Shown: in pieces, positions 29,380 through 38,669 of the stretch
Layout of the letters: every line of letters starts with the position of its first letter
Numbering within the stretch: the stretch's first letter is position 1
IMG/VR virus record: IMGVR_UViG_3300036782_000146
Location: 1-41,677 of that record
Direction: 5' to 3' (one strand)
Length of the DNA stretch: 41,677 nt
Source of the DNA: a virus
The notes under the pieces: generated by a model
What the model saw: the letters and a program-made list of their open reading frames with translations, nothing else
Told to the model about the DNA's origin: nothing
Databases searched by the model: none
Program-made: the position numbers and the translations under genes

Positions 29380-30558
29380 ATGGCATACGCTCCTCCGACA
29401 ATCACGGCAGCCGGTCTGCAGATCCCTGCCTACGCGGACATCATCGCTTATTACGTCGCCGCCAAGCAATCGATCTACGGCAGCACGATCTATCTGGGCG
29501 AGGACAGCCCCGACTATCAGGAGATATCGGCCTTTGCCGCGAAGGTGAACGATGTAATGCAGGCGGTTCAGCTTGTATACAACGCTCGCTCTCCGATCAC
29601 CGCTGTCGGCTCCGATCTCGATTCGGTAGTCAAGCTTAACGGGCTGGTGCGCGGCGGCGCAACGCAATCCACCTGTCCAGTCACGTTGTCGGGCACCGCA
29701 GGTTCCACGATCACCAACGGTGTCTGCACGGATCAGGCGGGAAACTCCTGGGCCCTTCCGGCCTCCATCACGATTGGATCAGGTGGTACTGCCAACGCTA
29801 CGGCGACGTGCGCCACTCCAGGACCGATATCCGCATCCGTGAACACGATCACATCGATCGCGACGCCGACGGCGGGATGGACATCAGTCACGAACAATGC
29901 GGCTGCCACTTTAGGCCAGCTCGTCGAGGCAGACTCCGCGCTGCGTGCGCGGCAGGCGATCTCGGTTGCTCTACCCGGCCTGACCATGCTGCAGAGCACG
30001 ATAGCTGCTATCGCTGCGACAACGGGCGTCACTCGCTACTTGGCCTTGGAAAACCCAAGTGGAGCCGTAGACAGCTACGGAAACCCAGCACACTCGATCA
30101 CGGCAGTCGTCGAAGGCGGTACGGATGCTGATGTCGCCCAGGCGATTTATTCGAAGCGTGGTATCGGCTGCTTCACCAACGGCACGACCACGATCAGCGT
30201 CAGCGATCCGGTCAATGGTACCGCGATACCTATCAGTTTCGATCGGCCCACATACGTTCCGATCTTCGTGACGATGACCGTGCATGGTCAGAGCGGCTTC
30301 TCTAGCTCGACGTTAACGGCGATCCAGACCGCCATCGTGAACTATCTGAACTCGCTCCAGATAGGCGAGTCGCTCAACTACTCCGCTATTTATTTCGCGG
30401 CTCAGTCTGTCATGCCGAATCCCTCCCTGCCGCAGTTCTCGGTTAGGTCGGTGGCGATCGGCACGGCTGCTAGTCCGACTGGCATGAGCGATATCTCGAT
30501 CAACTTCAATGAGGTCGCGCAAGGCGTGATCGCCAACGTAAGCGTTTCAACGGTGTAA
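29380..30558 (+). CDS. Baseplate J-like protein
   Basis: This encodes 392 residues. The baseplate J family is shown by IIAYYVAAKQSIYGSTIYLGEDSPDYQEISAFAAKVND at the start, GGATQSTCPVTLSGTAGSTI, then LVEADSALRARQAISVALPGLTMLQSTIAAIAATTGVTRYLALENPSG, and DADVAQAIYSKRGIGCFTNGTTTISV. It forms the wedges that surround the hub and trigger contraction. The next gene, DUF2612, is its usual partner. Confidence 0.88.
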   Translation: MAYAPPTITAAGLQIPAYADIIAYYVAAKQSIYGSTIYLGEDSPDYQEISAFAAKVNDVMQAVQLVYNARSPITAVGSDLDSVVKLNGLVRGGATQSTCPVTLSGTAGSTITNGVCTDQAGNSWALPASITIGSGGTANATATCATPGPISASVNTITSIATPTAGWTSVTNNAAATLGQLVEADSALRARQAISVALPGLTMLQSTIAAIAATTGVTRYLALENPSGAVDSYGNPAHSITAVVEGGTDADVAQAIYSKRGIGCFTNGTTTISVSDPVNGTAIPISFDRPTYVPIFVTMTVHGQSGFSSSTLTAIQTAIVNYLNSLQIGESLNYSAIYFAAQSVMPNPSLPQFSVRSVAIGTAASPTGMSDISINFNEVAQGVIANVSVSTV

Positions 30559-30562
30559 CTCA

Positions 30563-31198
30563 ATGGCTGAGACAAATGAAGGTTTCGGCCTCGGTGGATT
30601 CGGGCAGGGGCCATTCGGCGGAGAGCCCGTCGAGAACCTCCCGATACCGTATTACACCGGGCTCATCACCAGCGAATATCAGGGCTCGACGAAGTTCCAG
30701 CAATGGATGAAAGCTCTGCTGCAGCCCCTCGATGATGCGAGTCAGTGTTTAGCGTCTGTGACGCTGGCATTCGATCTCGACCAGGCAGTCGGCGTGCAGC
30801 TCGACGTGCTCGGTCAAATCGTCGGCCAGGGAAGAGCGATGACGTTCCAGCCTTCGAGTGGAGCGTCTCCCATCCTCGATGACACGACGTACCGGCTGCT
30901 GCTCAAGGCGCGTGTCGCCTGGAACCAGTGGGACGGCACGATCGATGGTCTTCAGACGGTCTGGAAGAACCTCTTTCCCAATGGATCGATATCGATCGAG
31001 GACGGCCAGAACATGTCCGCCACGGTCATCCTTACCGGTGCCTTTACTTCCCTGGAACAGGATCTAGTCAACAACGGCCTGATCGTCCCTCGGCCTGAGG
31101 GCGTGCTCTACAACATAACGTTCTCTTCGCTTCCAATCCTCGGCTTCGGCCCGACGACCGCAGTCATTGCAGGATTTGGCGTTGGAAAGTTCGCGTAA
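30563..31198 (+). CDS. DUF2612 baseplate/fibre-connector protein
   Basis: This encodes 211 residues. DUF2612 blocks are clear: YTGLITSEYQGSTKFQQWMKALLQPLDDASQCLASVTLAFDLDQAVGVQLDVLGQIVGQGR, then LDDTTYRLLLKARVAWNQWDGTIDGLQTVWKNLFP. The ends are Gly-rich (GFGLGGFGQGPFGG). The protein lies at the outer edge of the baseplate and connects to fibres encoded just downstream. Confidence 0.82.
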   Translation: MAETNEGFGLGGFGQGPFGGEPVENLPIPYYTGLITSEYQGSTKFQQWMKALLQPLDDASQCLASVTLAFDLDQAVGVQLDVLGQIVGQGRAMTFQPSSGASPILDDTTYRLLLKARVAWNQWDGTIDGLQTVWKNLFPNGSISIEDGQNMSATVILTGAFTSLEQDLVNNGLIVPRPEGVLYNITFSSLPILGFGPTTAVIAGFGVGKFA

Positions 31199-31211
31199 CT
31201 AAGGACCACAA

Positions 31212-31784
31212 ATGTCAGCAACCACAAATTTTCAGGTCTGGAATCCCAACCAGGTCAACCAGGATTCGGACTCGGCATATACGTCGGATTCTCTTCGCAC
31301 TGGCGGAGCCGTGGACGGCGATGTCTTCGAGGCAGTCCTTGCGAACAAGCTGTTCTATCAGGTTTCCACGATGGTCGCGGCTCTGGGCACCATGCTCGCT
31401 GATAAGGGATTCACGAACAGTGATTCAAATTTCAATCAGCTAGTCTCTGTGCTCTCGAACATCGTCACGACTGCCGATCAGAAGCAACCTCTGCTGGTCG
31501 TATCACCCGGGGCATCGCTCACGTTTGATTGCTCGAAAGCGGACGGCTTTCAAGTCACGCTCAACGCAAGTGTGACCAGCTCGACTGTTGAGAACGCCTC
31601 ACCGGGGCAGATTGTGACCTTTGTCTTGATCCAAGATGGCACGGGCGGTCATACATTCGCGTGGCCCGCCTCGATCACAGGAACAACTGCGATTGATGCT
31701 ACAGCGAACATCACAAACGTGCAGAGCTTCATCGCTCGCGCCGACGGAACACTCCGTCCGCTGACCCCGCTGCTCAATAACTAA
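31212..31784 (+). CDS. Tail fibre adaptor/short fibre protein
   Basis: This encodes 190 residues from ATG 31212 with AAGGA upstream. The N-terminal NFQVWNPNQVNQDSDSAYTSDSLRTGGAVDGDVFEAVLANKLFYQVSTMVAALGTMLADKG is a fibre attachment-type domain. The C-terminal half is beta-rich with a HTFAWPASITG strand, as in short fibres. It has no signal peptide and only one cysteine, in contrast to the two large fibres that follow, so it may be the piece that stays on the baseplate and holds them. Confidence 0.7.
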   Translation: MSATTNFQVWNPNQVNQDSDSAYTSDSLRTGGAVDGDVFEAVLANKLFYQVSTMVAALGTMLADKGFTNSDSNFNQLVSVLSNIVTTADQKQPLLVVSPGASLTFDCSKADGFQVTLNASVTSSTVENASPGQIVTFVLIQDGTGGHTFAWPASITGTTAIDATANITNVQSFIARADGTLRPLTPLLNN

Positions 31785-31826
31785 GTTCCCTCGCCCATTT
31801 CGGGTCTCTCCTCAGGAAAAAAAATC

Positions 31827-34454
31827 ATGAAGAAATTCTGTGCCCTCGTGGCGCTCGCGATCTCGTGCGCTCTGCTGTCGATCTCTGCATCTGCCCAAAC
31901 TGTCACGCCTAATGCTGGACTGCAGGTTCCGGCATACGCAAGCCTGAATTGGCAGGTTCCGGTGATCTTTGACCTGACCCGAATCGACAACATCTTCGGC
32001 GGCACGGTATCGGTCCCCTCGATCACGCTCTCTGGATCGATCACGAATGCGAATCAGGCGGCGACGAAGGCATATGTCGATTCGGTAGCCCAGGGATTCC
32101 TGCAGGCAAGCGGCGCGACCATGACTGGGCCACTTGTATTGTCGGGAAATCCGACGGCTCCGCTCCAGGCTGCCGATAAGTCGTATGTCGATGCTGCGGT
32201 TGCTGCGGGTGGAGGCACAGGCTCTCTCACTGCATCCGCGATCTACACCGCTCTTGGCTACACCCCGCTATCCTCGACTACCGTCCCTGTTCCCGTATAT
32301 GACTGGACCCACACGGCGGTCCTGAACTACCTGAATGGCGTCTTCTCGGTCGACGGTAACTCGCAATCGAGCTGCACCGTAAGCGGCACAAGTTATACGA
32401 CAGCTTTTGACTGCGGCCTCGCGAATGCGCGCAACTACGCATCGAACACCACTCTCGACCCGAATCAGACAGACGCGACTCTGCTGGTGGGCAGTAACGG
32501 CGTTCTGGCGACAAATCTCGGGGCGCAACTACCCACCTCGACGAGCACTCACGCCACTGTGAACATCGTCGGCAGCGGCATCAACAGCTCCTACCTGCAA
32601 CTGAGCAGCTCGCTGCCTTCCGGCACTTGCATGATCACCCAGCCCGATGAAGCGACGGCGGGTAACTCTGCATATTTGCACATAGAAGGTCTCACGCTCG
32701 ACCTGAACGGCAATGCAGACTGTGCGATGTCTATCGATGGCGTGAAGTCGAGCATCTTCCGGAATATCAAGGCGATCAACACGCGCACCACAGCAGCGGG
32801 CTCCGGTGGGTTCGTGTTTAAGTTTGGTGGGACCACGGCAAGCGGGGCGGTCTACGAAGCATTCCTCGAAAACATCATCACGGATGGCACCGCTGGTGGT
32901 TACACACCCGCCGCGATCTCCTGCGCCACCCTCACGACCGCTGGCAATCCTGTGTGTACGGTGAGCAACGGTGGCAGCTATCCGAACGGCGTCGGTCAAG
33001 TACAGACCTGGGGCGTTGGAAATGGATCGGGTGCGTGCTCGACTTATCCAACATGGTCGCTCACGTTTAACGGCACTACGCTCACCGCCGTCACCGCATC
33101 GGGCGGCGTCTGCATCGGCCAGGTCTATCCAGTAGTTACTCCCCCGGCAGTCGCTGACAATGCCTTTCTCTTCAATAGTGGTTTCACTGATAGCACGGTA
33201 AAAGACGTGCGGGCGGTAGTTTCCACGAATTTCGCCGCAGTGAAAGTACTCGGGCATCCGAATACTTTCATCCACTATCACGCTTATGCCGGTCAGCCCG
33301 TGGGTTTCGAAGATCACGGCAACGATGTCTGGCAGGACACTGAATGCGACACATTGGGCGGATTCTGCGGAGCGATCGAAGGTCCCGAGACGCTGGTATA
33401 TGGCACTCAGGAGATCTTCAACAACTTCACCGCGACTCAGGGAAGCTCCCTGTTCTACGTCGACCAGAGTGTCACCGCTCCGACCTTCTACGCGAACGGT
33501 GTCACCTGCAACGGCAATAGACAGACAGTCGGTGGATATCACTCGCTCGTGATCGGCACAGGACTTCCGTACAGCAATACATCGGCTACGGGCGGCGCTG
33601 TCGACACTGGGTACTCGATTCCCAGCGGCGTGCAGATGGAGAATGTCTACGACTGCTCGTCGCAGCCGACCGTCAACGCCTTCATCTCGCATATCGGCTC
33701 GACTCAGTTGGAAGGTCCTGTCCACTTGACTCCGCAAAATGTGTCTTCGGCCACAATCACCGGAGTTAACTCTCCTGTTCTCTATCAAGATGGGTATAGC
33801 TTCAATAGTGGCGCGAACACTCTCGTAAGCTGGGCTTCGGGCCATGCTGATGGCCCCGGATACAGCAACTTCTATATCCAGCCGCCTGACAACATCGGGA
33901 GCACGCAGTACGAGCTGAAGCCTCCGAGCAACGCCAGCTCGACGACGAACTACAACTCTGTTCCCTGGCTGCTAGATGCGAGCGTGTGGCATGCGGGTGC
34001 GGCCCTTTCCTCAAGCCTCAAGTGCCAGATTGTGGCAGGAACAGGCACCGATCCGACGGTCGAGGCTCGCTGCAGTCATGGAGGCGCTGATACTGGCGCA
34101 TTCTTCGTGTCGTTTCCGCATATAGGTGGCCCGAGTTATTACGCCGCTCCGTCGGCTGCTGCTGGCGCTGCTCTAGGTGGTTCCACAATCAGCACGAGCG
34201 GCAATGACACGGACTTCACGGTCAGCTTCACGACGGGCGCTACGCCTGCAACAGGGGCGCTGGCCACGATGACCTTCGCGAAGCCATGGAGCACTGCTCC
34301 TCGGTGTACCACGCCGACGGCTAAGAACGCGGCGTCTGCAGCAGTGGTGCCTTATCTGTATCTGACCGAGACGACAACAACGATCTCGATCTCGACGACG
34401 ACAGCGCTCGCGGCCTCGACGGCTTATCAGTTCGATCTGTTCTGCGCTCAGTAA
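31827..34454 (+). CDS. Large tail-fibre/tailspike protein with signal peptide
   Basis: This encodes 875 residues. It begins with MKKFCALVALAISCALLSISASAQ, a good Sec signal peptide with cleavage near residue 23. Residues about 75-125 hold two fibre-type repeats (ATKAYVDS; GATMTGPLVLSGNPTAPLQAADKSYVDA). From about 160 to 700 the protein looks like a beta-helix or lectin-like surface with many short Gly/Asn turns. About 16 cysteines follow the signal peptide. It would bind or cut host surface sugars. The signal peptide and cysteine content are unusual for a phage fibre. Confidence 0.7.
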   Translation: MKKFCALVALAISCALLSISASAQTVTPNAGLQVPAYASLNWQVPVIFDLTRIDNIFGGTVSVPSITLSGSITNANQAATKAYVDSVAQGFLQASGATMTGPLVLSGNPTAPLQAADKSYVDAAVAAGGGTGSLTASAIYTALGYTPLSSTTVPVPVYDWTHTAVLNYLNGVFSVDGNSQSSCTVSGTSYTTAFDCGLANARNYASNTTLDPNQTDATLLVGSNGVLATNLGAQLPTSTSTHATVNIVGSGINSSYLQLSSSLPSGTCMITQPDEATAGNSAYLHIEGLTLDLNGNADCAMSIDGVKSSIFRNIKAINTRTTAAGSGGFVFKFGGTTASGAVYEAFLENIITDGTAGGYTPAAISCATLTTAGNPVCTVSNGGSYPNGVGQVQTWGVGNGSGACSTYPTWSLTFNGTTLTAVTASGGVCIGQVYPVVTPPAVADNAFLFNSGFTDSTVKDVRAVVSTNFAAVKVLGHPNTFIHYHAYAGQPVGFEDHGNDVWQDTECDTLGGFCGAIEGPETLVYGTQEIFNNFTATQGSSLFYVDQSVTAPTFYANGVTCNGNRQTVGGYHSLVIGTGLPYSNTSATGGAVDTGYSIPSGVQMENVYDCSSQPTVNAFISHIGSTQLEGPVHLTPQNVSSATITGVNSPVLYQDGYSFNSGANTLVSWASGHADGPGYSNFYIQPPDNIGSTQYELKPPSNASSTTNYNSVPWLLDASVWHAGAALSSSLKCQIVAGTGTDPTVEARCSHGGADTGAFFVSFPHIGGPSYYAAPSAAAGAALGGSTISTSGNDTDFTVSFTTGATPATGALATMTFAKPWSTAPRCTTPTAKNAASAAVVPYLYLTETTTTISISTTTALAASTAYQFDLFCAQ

Positions 34455-34465
34455 TTCGGAGAAAT

Positions 34466-37195
34466 ATGAACAAGCTACTTTCCATCCTTGCGGTGTTGGG
34501 CCTCGCTGTGCCTGCTCTCGGTCAGACGACCAATGTGGTCGCGACTAACCTGCAGATCTTCAATACGCGAGGCGGCAAGCTGACGGGCTCTGTGTGCATG
34601 CAGCCTGTATATAAGAATGCTGCGTCTGCGTTCTCCGCCGATGGCACAGCTCAGGTGCTACCTGCTGTGGCGTGTTTTCCGGTCTCGAACGGAAGCCTGA
34701 ATTTCTCGGTGCCCAGCACTGATTCCGCGAACCCACAGGTTTGTTACAAGACCTACCTGCAAAGCTCGAACGGGACTCAGATCTACCAGTGGCAGCAGCC
34801 GCTGTGCATATCCGGGACCACCTTCAATCTCGATCAGTACGCGCCCACCCAGGTCGTGACTGTCACTACGCCTTCGCTGCAGTACACCCCTAATGCTCCG
34901 TCGGGGGACTGCGGCTCTGCTATCGCCCTCGACGTTTCTGGTGTTGTTCCTACTCTGTCCCTGTACGCGTGTTTAGGTCACTCTTGGGCCCTCATGCCTC
35001 AGGGCGGTGGTGGAAGCTCAGTGATCCTGCAGACGGCTGGCACAAACAACACGCTCCAGACACTGCTGAACTTCGTCGCTTCGACCGCGAATGTCTCCGG
35101 CCTTACGATCACGCCTTCCAACCCGAGCGGCGGCGTCGAGAGGTTTGAAATCACCGGCAGCCCGACCACACTGAACGGTGTGACGCCGGGCAATATCATC
35201 AGCCACAACGCCTCGGACTTTGATGCCAGTGGCGCTGCGGCGAATGCGGAGGCTGCCGCTGTTGCGTCCAGCTTGCAGCTCGCAGGCGGGACCATGACTG
35301 GTGCTCTAACCTTGGCGGCTGATCCCACGACGAACCTTGGAGCAGCAACCAAGCAGTATGTCGATGCTCACAGCACGCAAGCCGTCGAATCAGACACGGT
35401 AATCCTAGCTGCAAGCAACTCCCCGCAAAAGGCGCAGGCGAATGTAGTTTGCTCGGGCACGGCGGATCAGACTTGCATCAACAATGCGATCGCCACGTAT
35501 TGTCCTAACGCCTCTGCTGGCGTGACTGGATGCAAGATCACTCTGCTCGATGGCGTGTACAACATCTCCGCTCCCATCGTGATCGATTCCGATGATGTGA
35601 CCCTGACAGGCACGCATCACTGTATGTGGGGTGGCTGGAACCACAGCTGGGTTAGCACGAGCAGTCCGGCAGGTGCGATAGGCACTGGCTGCGCTCAGAT
35701 CAGAGCCTCGGCCACCGGCTACGACATCATCGACCTCGCGAATACCACCCCTGCAGGAACGGGTTCAGACACGTATCGGCATCGTGGCATCCACATCCAT
35801 TGGCTATATCTCGTGGGCGACGGCTACACGGGATACGGCATAAACCTGGGTGGCATGGCTGACTTTTGCTCGATCACGGACAACGTGATTCAGCGAGTCG
35901 CGACCGGTATCGGCGTCACCTTGGATTCTCCGACGATTGCAGATAACTCGCTGCAAGACATCAGCGGCGACGCGCTCGATATAGGCCAAAACACCGTCCT
36001 TGCGCGGGCCTCCGGAAACCTGATCTTTGACATCGGGCGCTACGGCATAGCGAATGAGGGATATAGCACCGTCATCGAAGGCAACCGCATTGGAGATACT
36101 GCGAACACAGGAGTATTCAACTCGGGTCGCTCAGCTACGATCACCGCGAATGTGTTCGGTCCGATCGTAGGCAGCGCGATCTATCTGCAGTACTCGTCTA
36201 ACTCCGTCGTGTCAGCGAATACGATCGATTATTGCGACATAAACATGGGCTTCTACACAAAGCTGCCAGACACGAGTGATGCAATTGCGGCGGATTCGAA
36301 CACGTCAGGTCTGGCGGTCACCGGAAACACTCTCTGCACCTTACCAGTCGAGGGTGGTTATGCCATCAACGTGGCGGCAGCGTCCAACGCGGCGGTGAGC
36401 GGCAATTCGATCACTGGGTTCTGGAATGGGGGAGCTGGCTCTATATCGCTAGGCACTGCCGCGAACGCGGGGAATGCAGCTCAAACCCCTGCTCTTAACC
36501 CCATCGTCGCTGCGTCATCCGTCGCGCTATCAGGTCGGTATGTAGCCTCGTCGATCACCGGTGTGGCGTCTGGCTCCGCGATCACATCCTGGCCAGACAG
36601 CTCTGGCCTGGGAAGAAACCTGAGCATTCTCAGCGGCAGTGGTCCAAAATATGAAGCCACGTCGCTCGTCCATAGCGGTCCTGCTGTACGGTTCAACGGG
36701 ACGAACGACGCACTGGGCAATCTCACGTTCATGACGGCTGCTGGGACATCAGCCAAGACAGCATTCGCTGTTTTCAGCCTGTCGACAACGGCAGCAGCGC
36801 GTGGCCAAAACGTTTCTGTATTCAACGGTTACAGCAGCTTCAATGCTGGGTTCATCAACGCAGGTGGAAACACTGTCTGCATGTTCACCAGCGGGGTGGG
36901 ATGCGCGACGCAAACGGCTGGCGCGACCTCCACCACTTACGTGGTGGAGTGGGTTTGGAACGGCACCAGCTCTCGTATCGCGGTGAATGGAGCGAGCACG
37001 AGCTTCAGCGAGGGCGCATCCGGCTGGCTGAGTGGCCTGGTAATCGGCGCGAACGCCTCCTACACCAGCGAATTCTTCCCTGGCGATATCGCAGAAATCG
37101 ATGGGTACACAGGTGCTGCCTCCACTACGGATGCGGCTGCGATCGGCGCTGCACTTTGCAGCGCGTATGGCGTCACCTGCAGCACAACCTGGTAA
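34466..37195 (+). CDS. Large tailspike-like protein: signal peptide, beta-helix, LamG-like end
   Basis: This encodes 909 residues from ATG 34466 with CGGAGA upstream. MNKLLSILAVLGLAVPALGQ is a Sec signal peptide (cleavage near 19). Residues about 270-300 are a fibre repeat (GGTMTGALTLAADPTTNLGAATKQYVDA). Residues about 320-670 form a pectate-lyase-like parallel beta-helix: short repeated N/D-turn units such as ITDNVIQRV, IADNSLQDI, ASGNLIFDI, IEGNRIGDT, ITANVFGPI, VSANTIDYC and VSGNSITGF. Residues about 685-900 are a concanavalin-like domain (WPDSSGLGRNLS, VRFNGTNDALG). It contains about 19 cysteines. Probable surface-binding depolymerase. Confidence 0.7.
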   Translation: MNKLLSILAVLGLAVPALGQTTNVVATNLQIFNTRGGKLTGSVCMQPVYKNAASAFSADGTAQVLPAVACFPVSNGSLNFSVPSTDSANPQVCYKTYLQSSNGTQIYQWQQPLCISGTTFNLDQYAPTQVVTVTTPSLQYTPNAPSGDCGSAIALDVSGVVPTLSLYACLGHSWALMPQGGGGSSVILQTAGTNNTLQTLLNFVASTANVSGLTITPSNPSGGVERFEITGSPTTLNGVTPGNIISHNASDFDASGAAANAEAAAVASSLQLAGGTMTGALTLAADPTTNLGAATKQYVDAHSTQAVESDTVILAASNSPQKAQANVVCSGTADQTCINNAIATYCPNASAGVTGCKITLLDGVYNISAPIVIDSDDVTLTGTHHCMWGGWNHSWVSTSSPAGAIGTGCAQIRASATGYDIIDLANTTPAGTGSDTYRHRGIHIHWLYLVGDGYTGYGINLGGMADFCSITDNVIQRVATGIGVTLDSPTIADNSLQDISGDALDIGQNTVLARASGNLIFDIGRYGIANEGYSTVIEGNRIGDTANTGVFNSGRSATITANVFGPIVGSAIYLQYSSNSVVSANTIDYCDINMGFYTKLPDTSDAIAADSNTSGLAVTGNTLCTLPVEGGYAINVAAASNAAVSGNSITGFWNGGAGSISLGTAANAGNAAQTPALNPIVAASSVALSGRYVASSITGVASGSAITSWPDSSGLGRNLSILSGSGPKYEATSLVHSGPAVRFNGTNDALGNLTFMTAAGTSAKTAFAVFSLSTTAAARGQNVSVFNGYSSFNAGFINAGGNTVCMFTSGVGCATQTAGATSTTYVVEWVWNGTSSRIAVNGASTSFSEGASGWLSGLVIGANASYTSEFFPGDIAEIDGYTGAASTTDAAAIGAALCSAYGVTCSTTW

Positions 37196-37206
37196 CTAAA
37201 CAACCT

Positions 37207-37233
37207 GGCCGCCCTCGGGTGGCCTTCACTTTT
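37207..37233 (+). terminator. Hairpin after the tailspike gene
   Basis: GGCC-G-CCC and GGG-T-GGCC pair perfectly around TC (37207-37224), followed by TTCACTTTT. The tail resembles the TTCGCATTT tails of the other hairpins. It probably ends the long late transcript. Confidence 0.5.
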
Positions 37234-37263
37234 GAAATTCAACAAAGGGCCTAACACAGAAAA

Positions 37264-37539
37264 ATGAACATGACCGCCATCATCTCTCTCCTCGCTCTCA
37301 TCGCTTCCTACATCGGCTGGCAATGGCGGACGCACGAGCGCACAACAACACTCGGGCTCCAGATCCGCACATGCGAAAACAAAGACGAGCAGCATGACGA
37401 GCGGCTGAGCAAGATCGAGACTGAGCAGCGGGAGCTTCGCGATGCCCACATCCGCCAGGACGCGACGATGGCTGGAGTGCTGGCGGATGTGGCAAAGATG
37501 GATGGTAAGCTCGATCGCCTGATCGAGTCGCGCAGCTAA
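37264..37539 (+). CDS. Single-pass membrane protein with coiled coil (possible lysis accessory)
   Basis: This encodes 91 residues. The first 20 (MNMTAIISLLALIASYIGWQW) form a membrane helix. The rest is a coiled coil of Glu/Arg/Gln heptads (DEQHDERLSKIETEQRELRDAHIRQ) ending in KLDRLIESRS, like the end of XhlA or some spanin-type proteins. It lies after the fibre genes, where lysis genes often are. No endolysin is next to it, so its role in lysis is only suggested. The start has no strong ribosome-binding site. Confidence 0.6.
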   Translation: MNMTAIISLLALIASYIGWQWRTHERTTTLGLQIRTCENKDEQHDERLSKIETEQRELRDAHIRQDATMAGVLADVAKMDGKLDRLIESRS

Positions 37540-37557
37540 GGAAAGTCATGAATACCC

Positions 37558-38184
37558 CTACTTGCTTCCTAGCAGCAATCCAACGTTCGATTGGATAAAA
37601 ATCACCAGGAAGATGAAGGTGATAAGCAGGCTGAGCTGCGCCACTGAGCTAAAGATGCGGGCCAGTGTATCCGACCGTTTATGAAGCTCAGAGACGTTCG
37701 TCGCTTTAACAAGAGATATTTGATTTAGCTGCTCGGTGGTGGGCATCACATTCGGAATTTCGAGAAGTCGCAGCTTCAATTGTGTTTCTGCTATCAGTAA
37801 GGCTGAGGTGGACTCAGCGTGCTGGCGCGCCAGCATAATATGTGGCGTGCTCAACAGCCCTGTGGTTATCGTCACGACTAGCAGCCAGCACGCTGCGATA
37901 AGCACATGAACGTGTTGCGCCGGATGACCTGTGCTCAACCGGCTTCCGATCGCGGCAACTACTGTAAAGGTGAGGGTAAGGGTGCCTCCTGCCAGCAGGA
38001 TGATTCTGTCCATGTATGCGAGTTGCGACGCGTAACGCTTGTCACTGCCAGAATGCAATGTCGACAGGTGTGTGATCATGTCGCGGAATATTGCTGCGAC
38101 TCTCTCGGCTTGACCCGTAGTAGGTTCCGGAGGTGCTGTTGGTTCCTGAGGCGTCGTGGTTGCTTCTGGCGTCATCCCACTCAT
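37558..38184 (-). CDS. Three-helix membrane protein of unknown function
   Basis: This encodes 208 residues from ATG 38184 with GAGGAAGG about 10 bases upstream. A Pro/Thr-rich start (residues 1-25) is followed by a helical stretch and three membrane segments: IILLAGGTLTLTFTVVAAIG, VLIAACWLLVVTITTGLL and LSLLITFIFLVIFIQ. No family is recognised. It is the last gene of the leftward accessory block. Superinfection exclusion is a possible job for such a prophage membrane protein, but nothing in the sequence proves it. Confidence 0.65.
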   Translation of the reverse strand: MSGMTPEATTTPQEPTAPPEPTTGQAERVAAIFRDMITHLSTLHSGSDKRYASQLAYMDRIILLAGGTLTLTFTVVAAIGSRLSTGHPAQHVHVLIAACWLLVVTITTGLLSTPHIMLARQHAESTSALLIAETQLKLRLLEIPNVMPTTEQLNQISLVKATNVSELHKRSDTLARIFSSVAQLSLLITFIFLVIFIQSNVGLLLGSK

Positions 38185-38232
38185 TGGTTGGAAACCTTCC
38201 TCTGTCGCAGGGTAGGCTGGTTAGGCACGTCT

Positions 38233-38577
38233 TCAATCAGATTCATTGATTACAAGCGAGACCAGGACACCAGGCACGTCGTGGTGGTTACTCACTTCAT
38301 CATCAGGCATAGCCTCTTGTCTCCGTGCTTCGAATAAGCCCTCGACTATCATTGTCAAGGCTTGGTATCGCGCATCGTTTTGATGTGTTATCCACATACT
38401 TCCGCAGGCTGCGCACGTCCGCCGTCCAAACATGGCGGCCTTGATTTCGCTTTCAGCCCTTTCGCGTGACATCGGAAAGCTCATCTTCGAGCCGCAGTCT
38501 CGGCAGGCGAATTCAAGGGCAGTGAAATCGGAAATGCGATACGACTTGGTCTTTTCCATATAAATGTGATGGTCCAT
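38233..38577 (-). CDS. Zinc-ribbon protein
   Basis: This encodes 114 residues from ATG 38577, with GGAGGAG only a few bases upstream. Two CxxC pairs (FACRDCGSK, RTCAACGSM) about 30 residues apart form a zinc ribbon. The rest is helical and charged (MSRERAESEIKAAMFG, YQALTMIVEGLFEARRQEAMP). No family is known to me. It lies between the SRAP gene and the membrane protein, all in the same direction. Confidence 0.6.
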   Translation of the reverse strand: MDHHIYMEKTKSYRISDFTALEFACRDCGSKMSFPMSRERAESEIKAAMFGRRTCAACGSMWITHQNDARYQALTMIVEGLFEARRQEAMPDDEVSNHHDVPGVLVSLVINESD

Positions 38578-38669
38578 TCTCCTCCGACTTGAAAGCGTAG
38601 CAGAGTCTCCTTTCTTCCGCCTGCTCAAGATCGACTGGTCGAGGCTGAGGTTGAACTTCATTCGACGGC

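Noticed and set aside
32529-33845. Long open frame (438 codons) on the minus strand opposite the first large fibre
   Set aside because: It mirrors the codon structure of the fibre gene, is Arg/Asp/Val-rich without domain motifs, and has no ribosome-binding site. The plus-strand frame has a signal peptide and fibre repeats.
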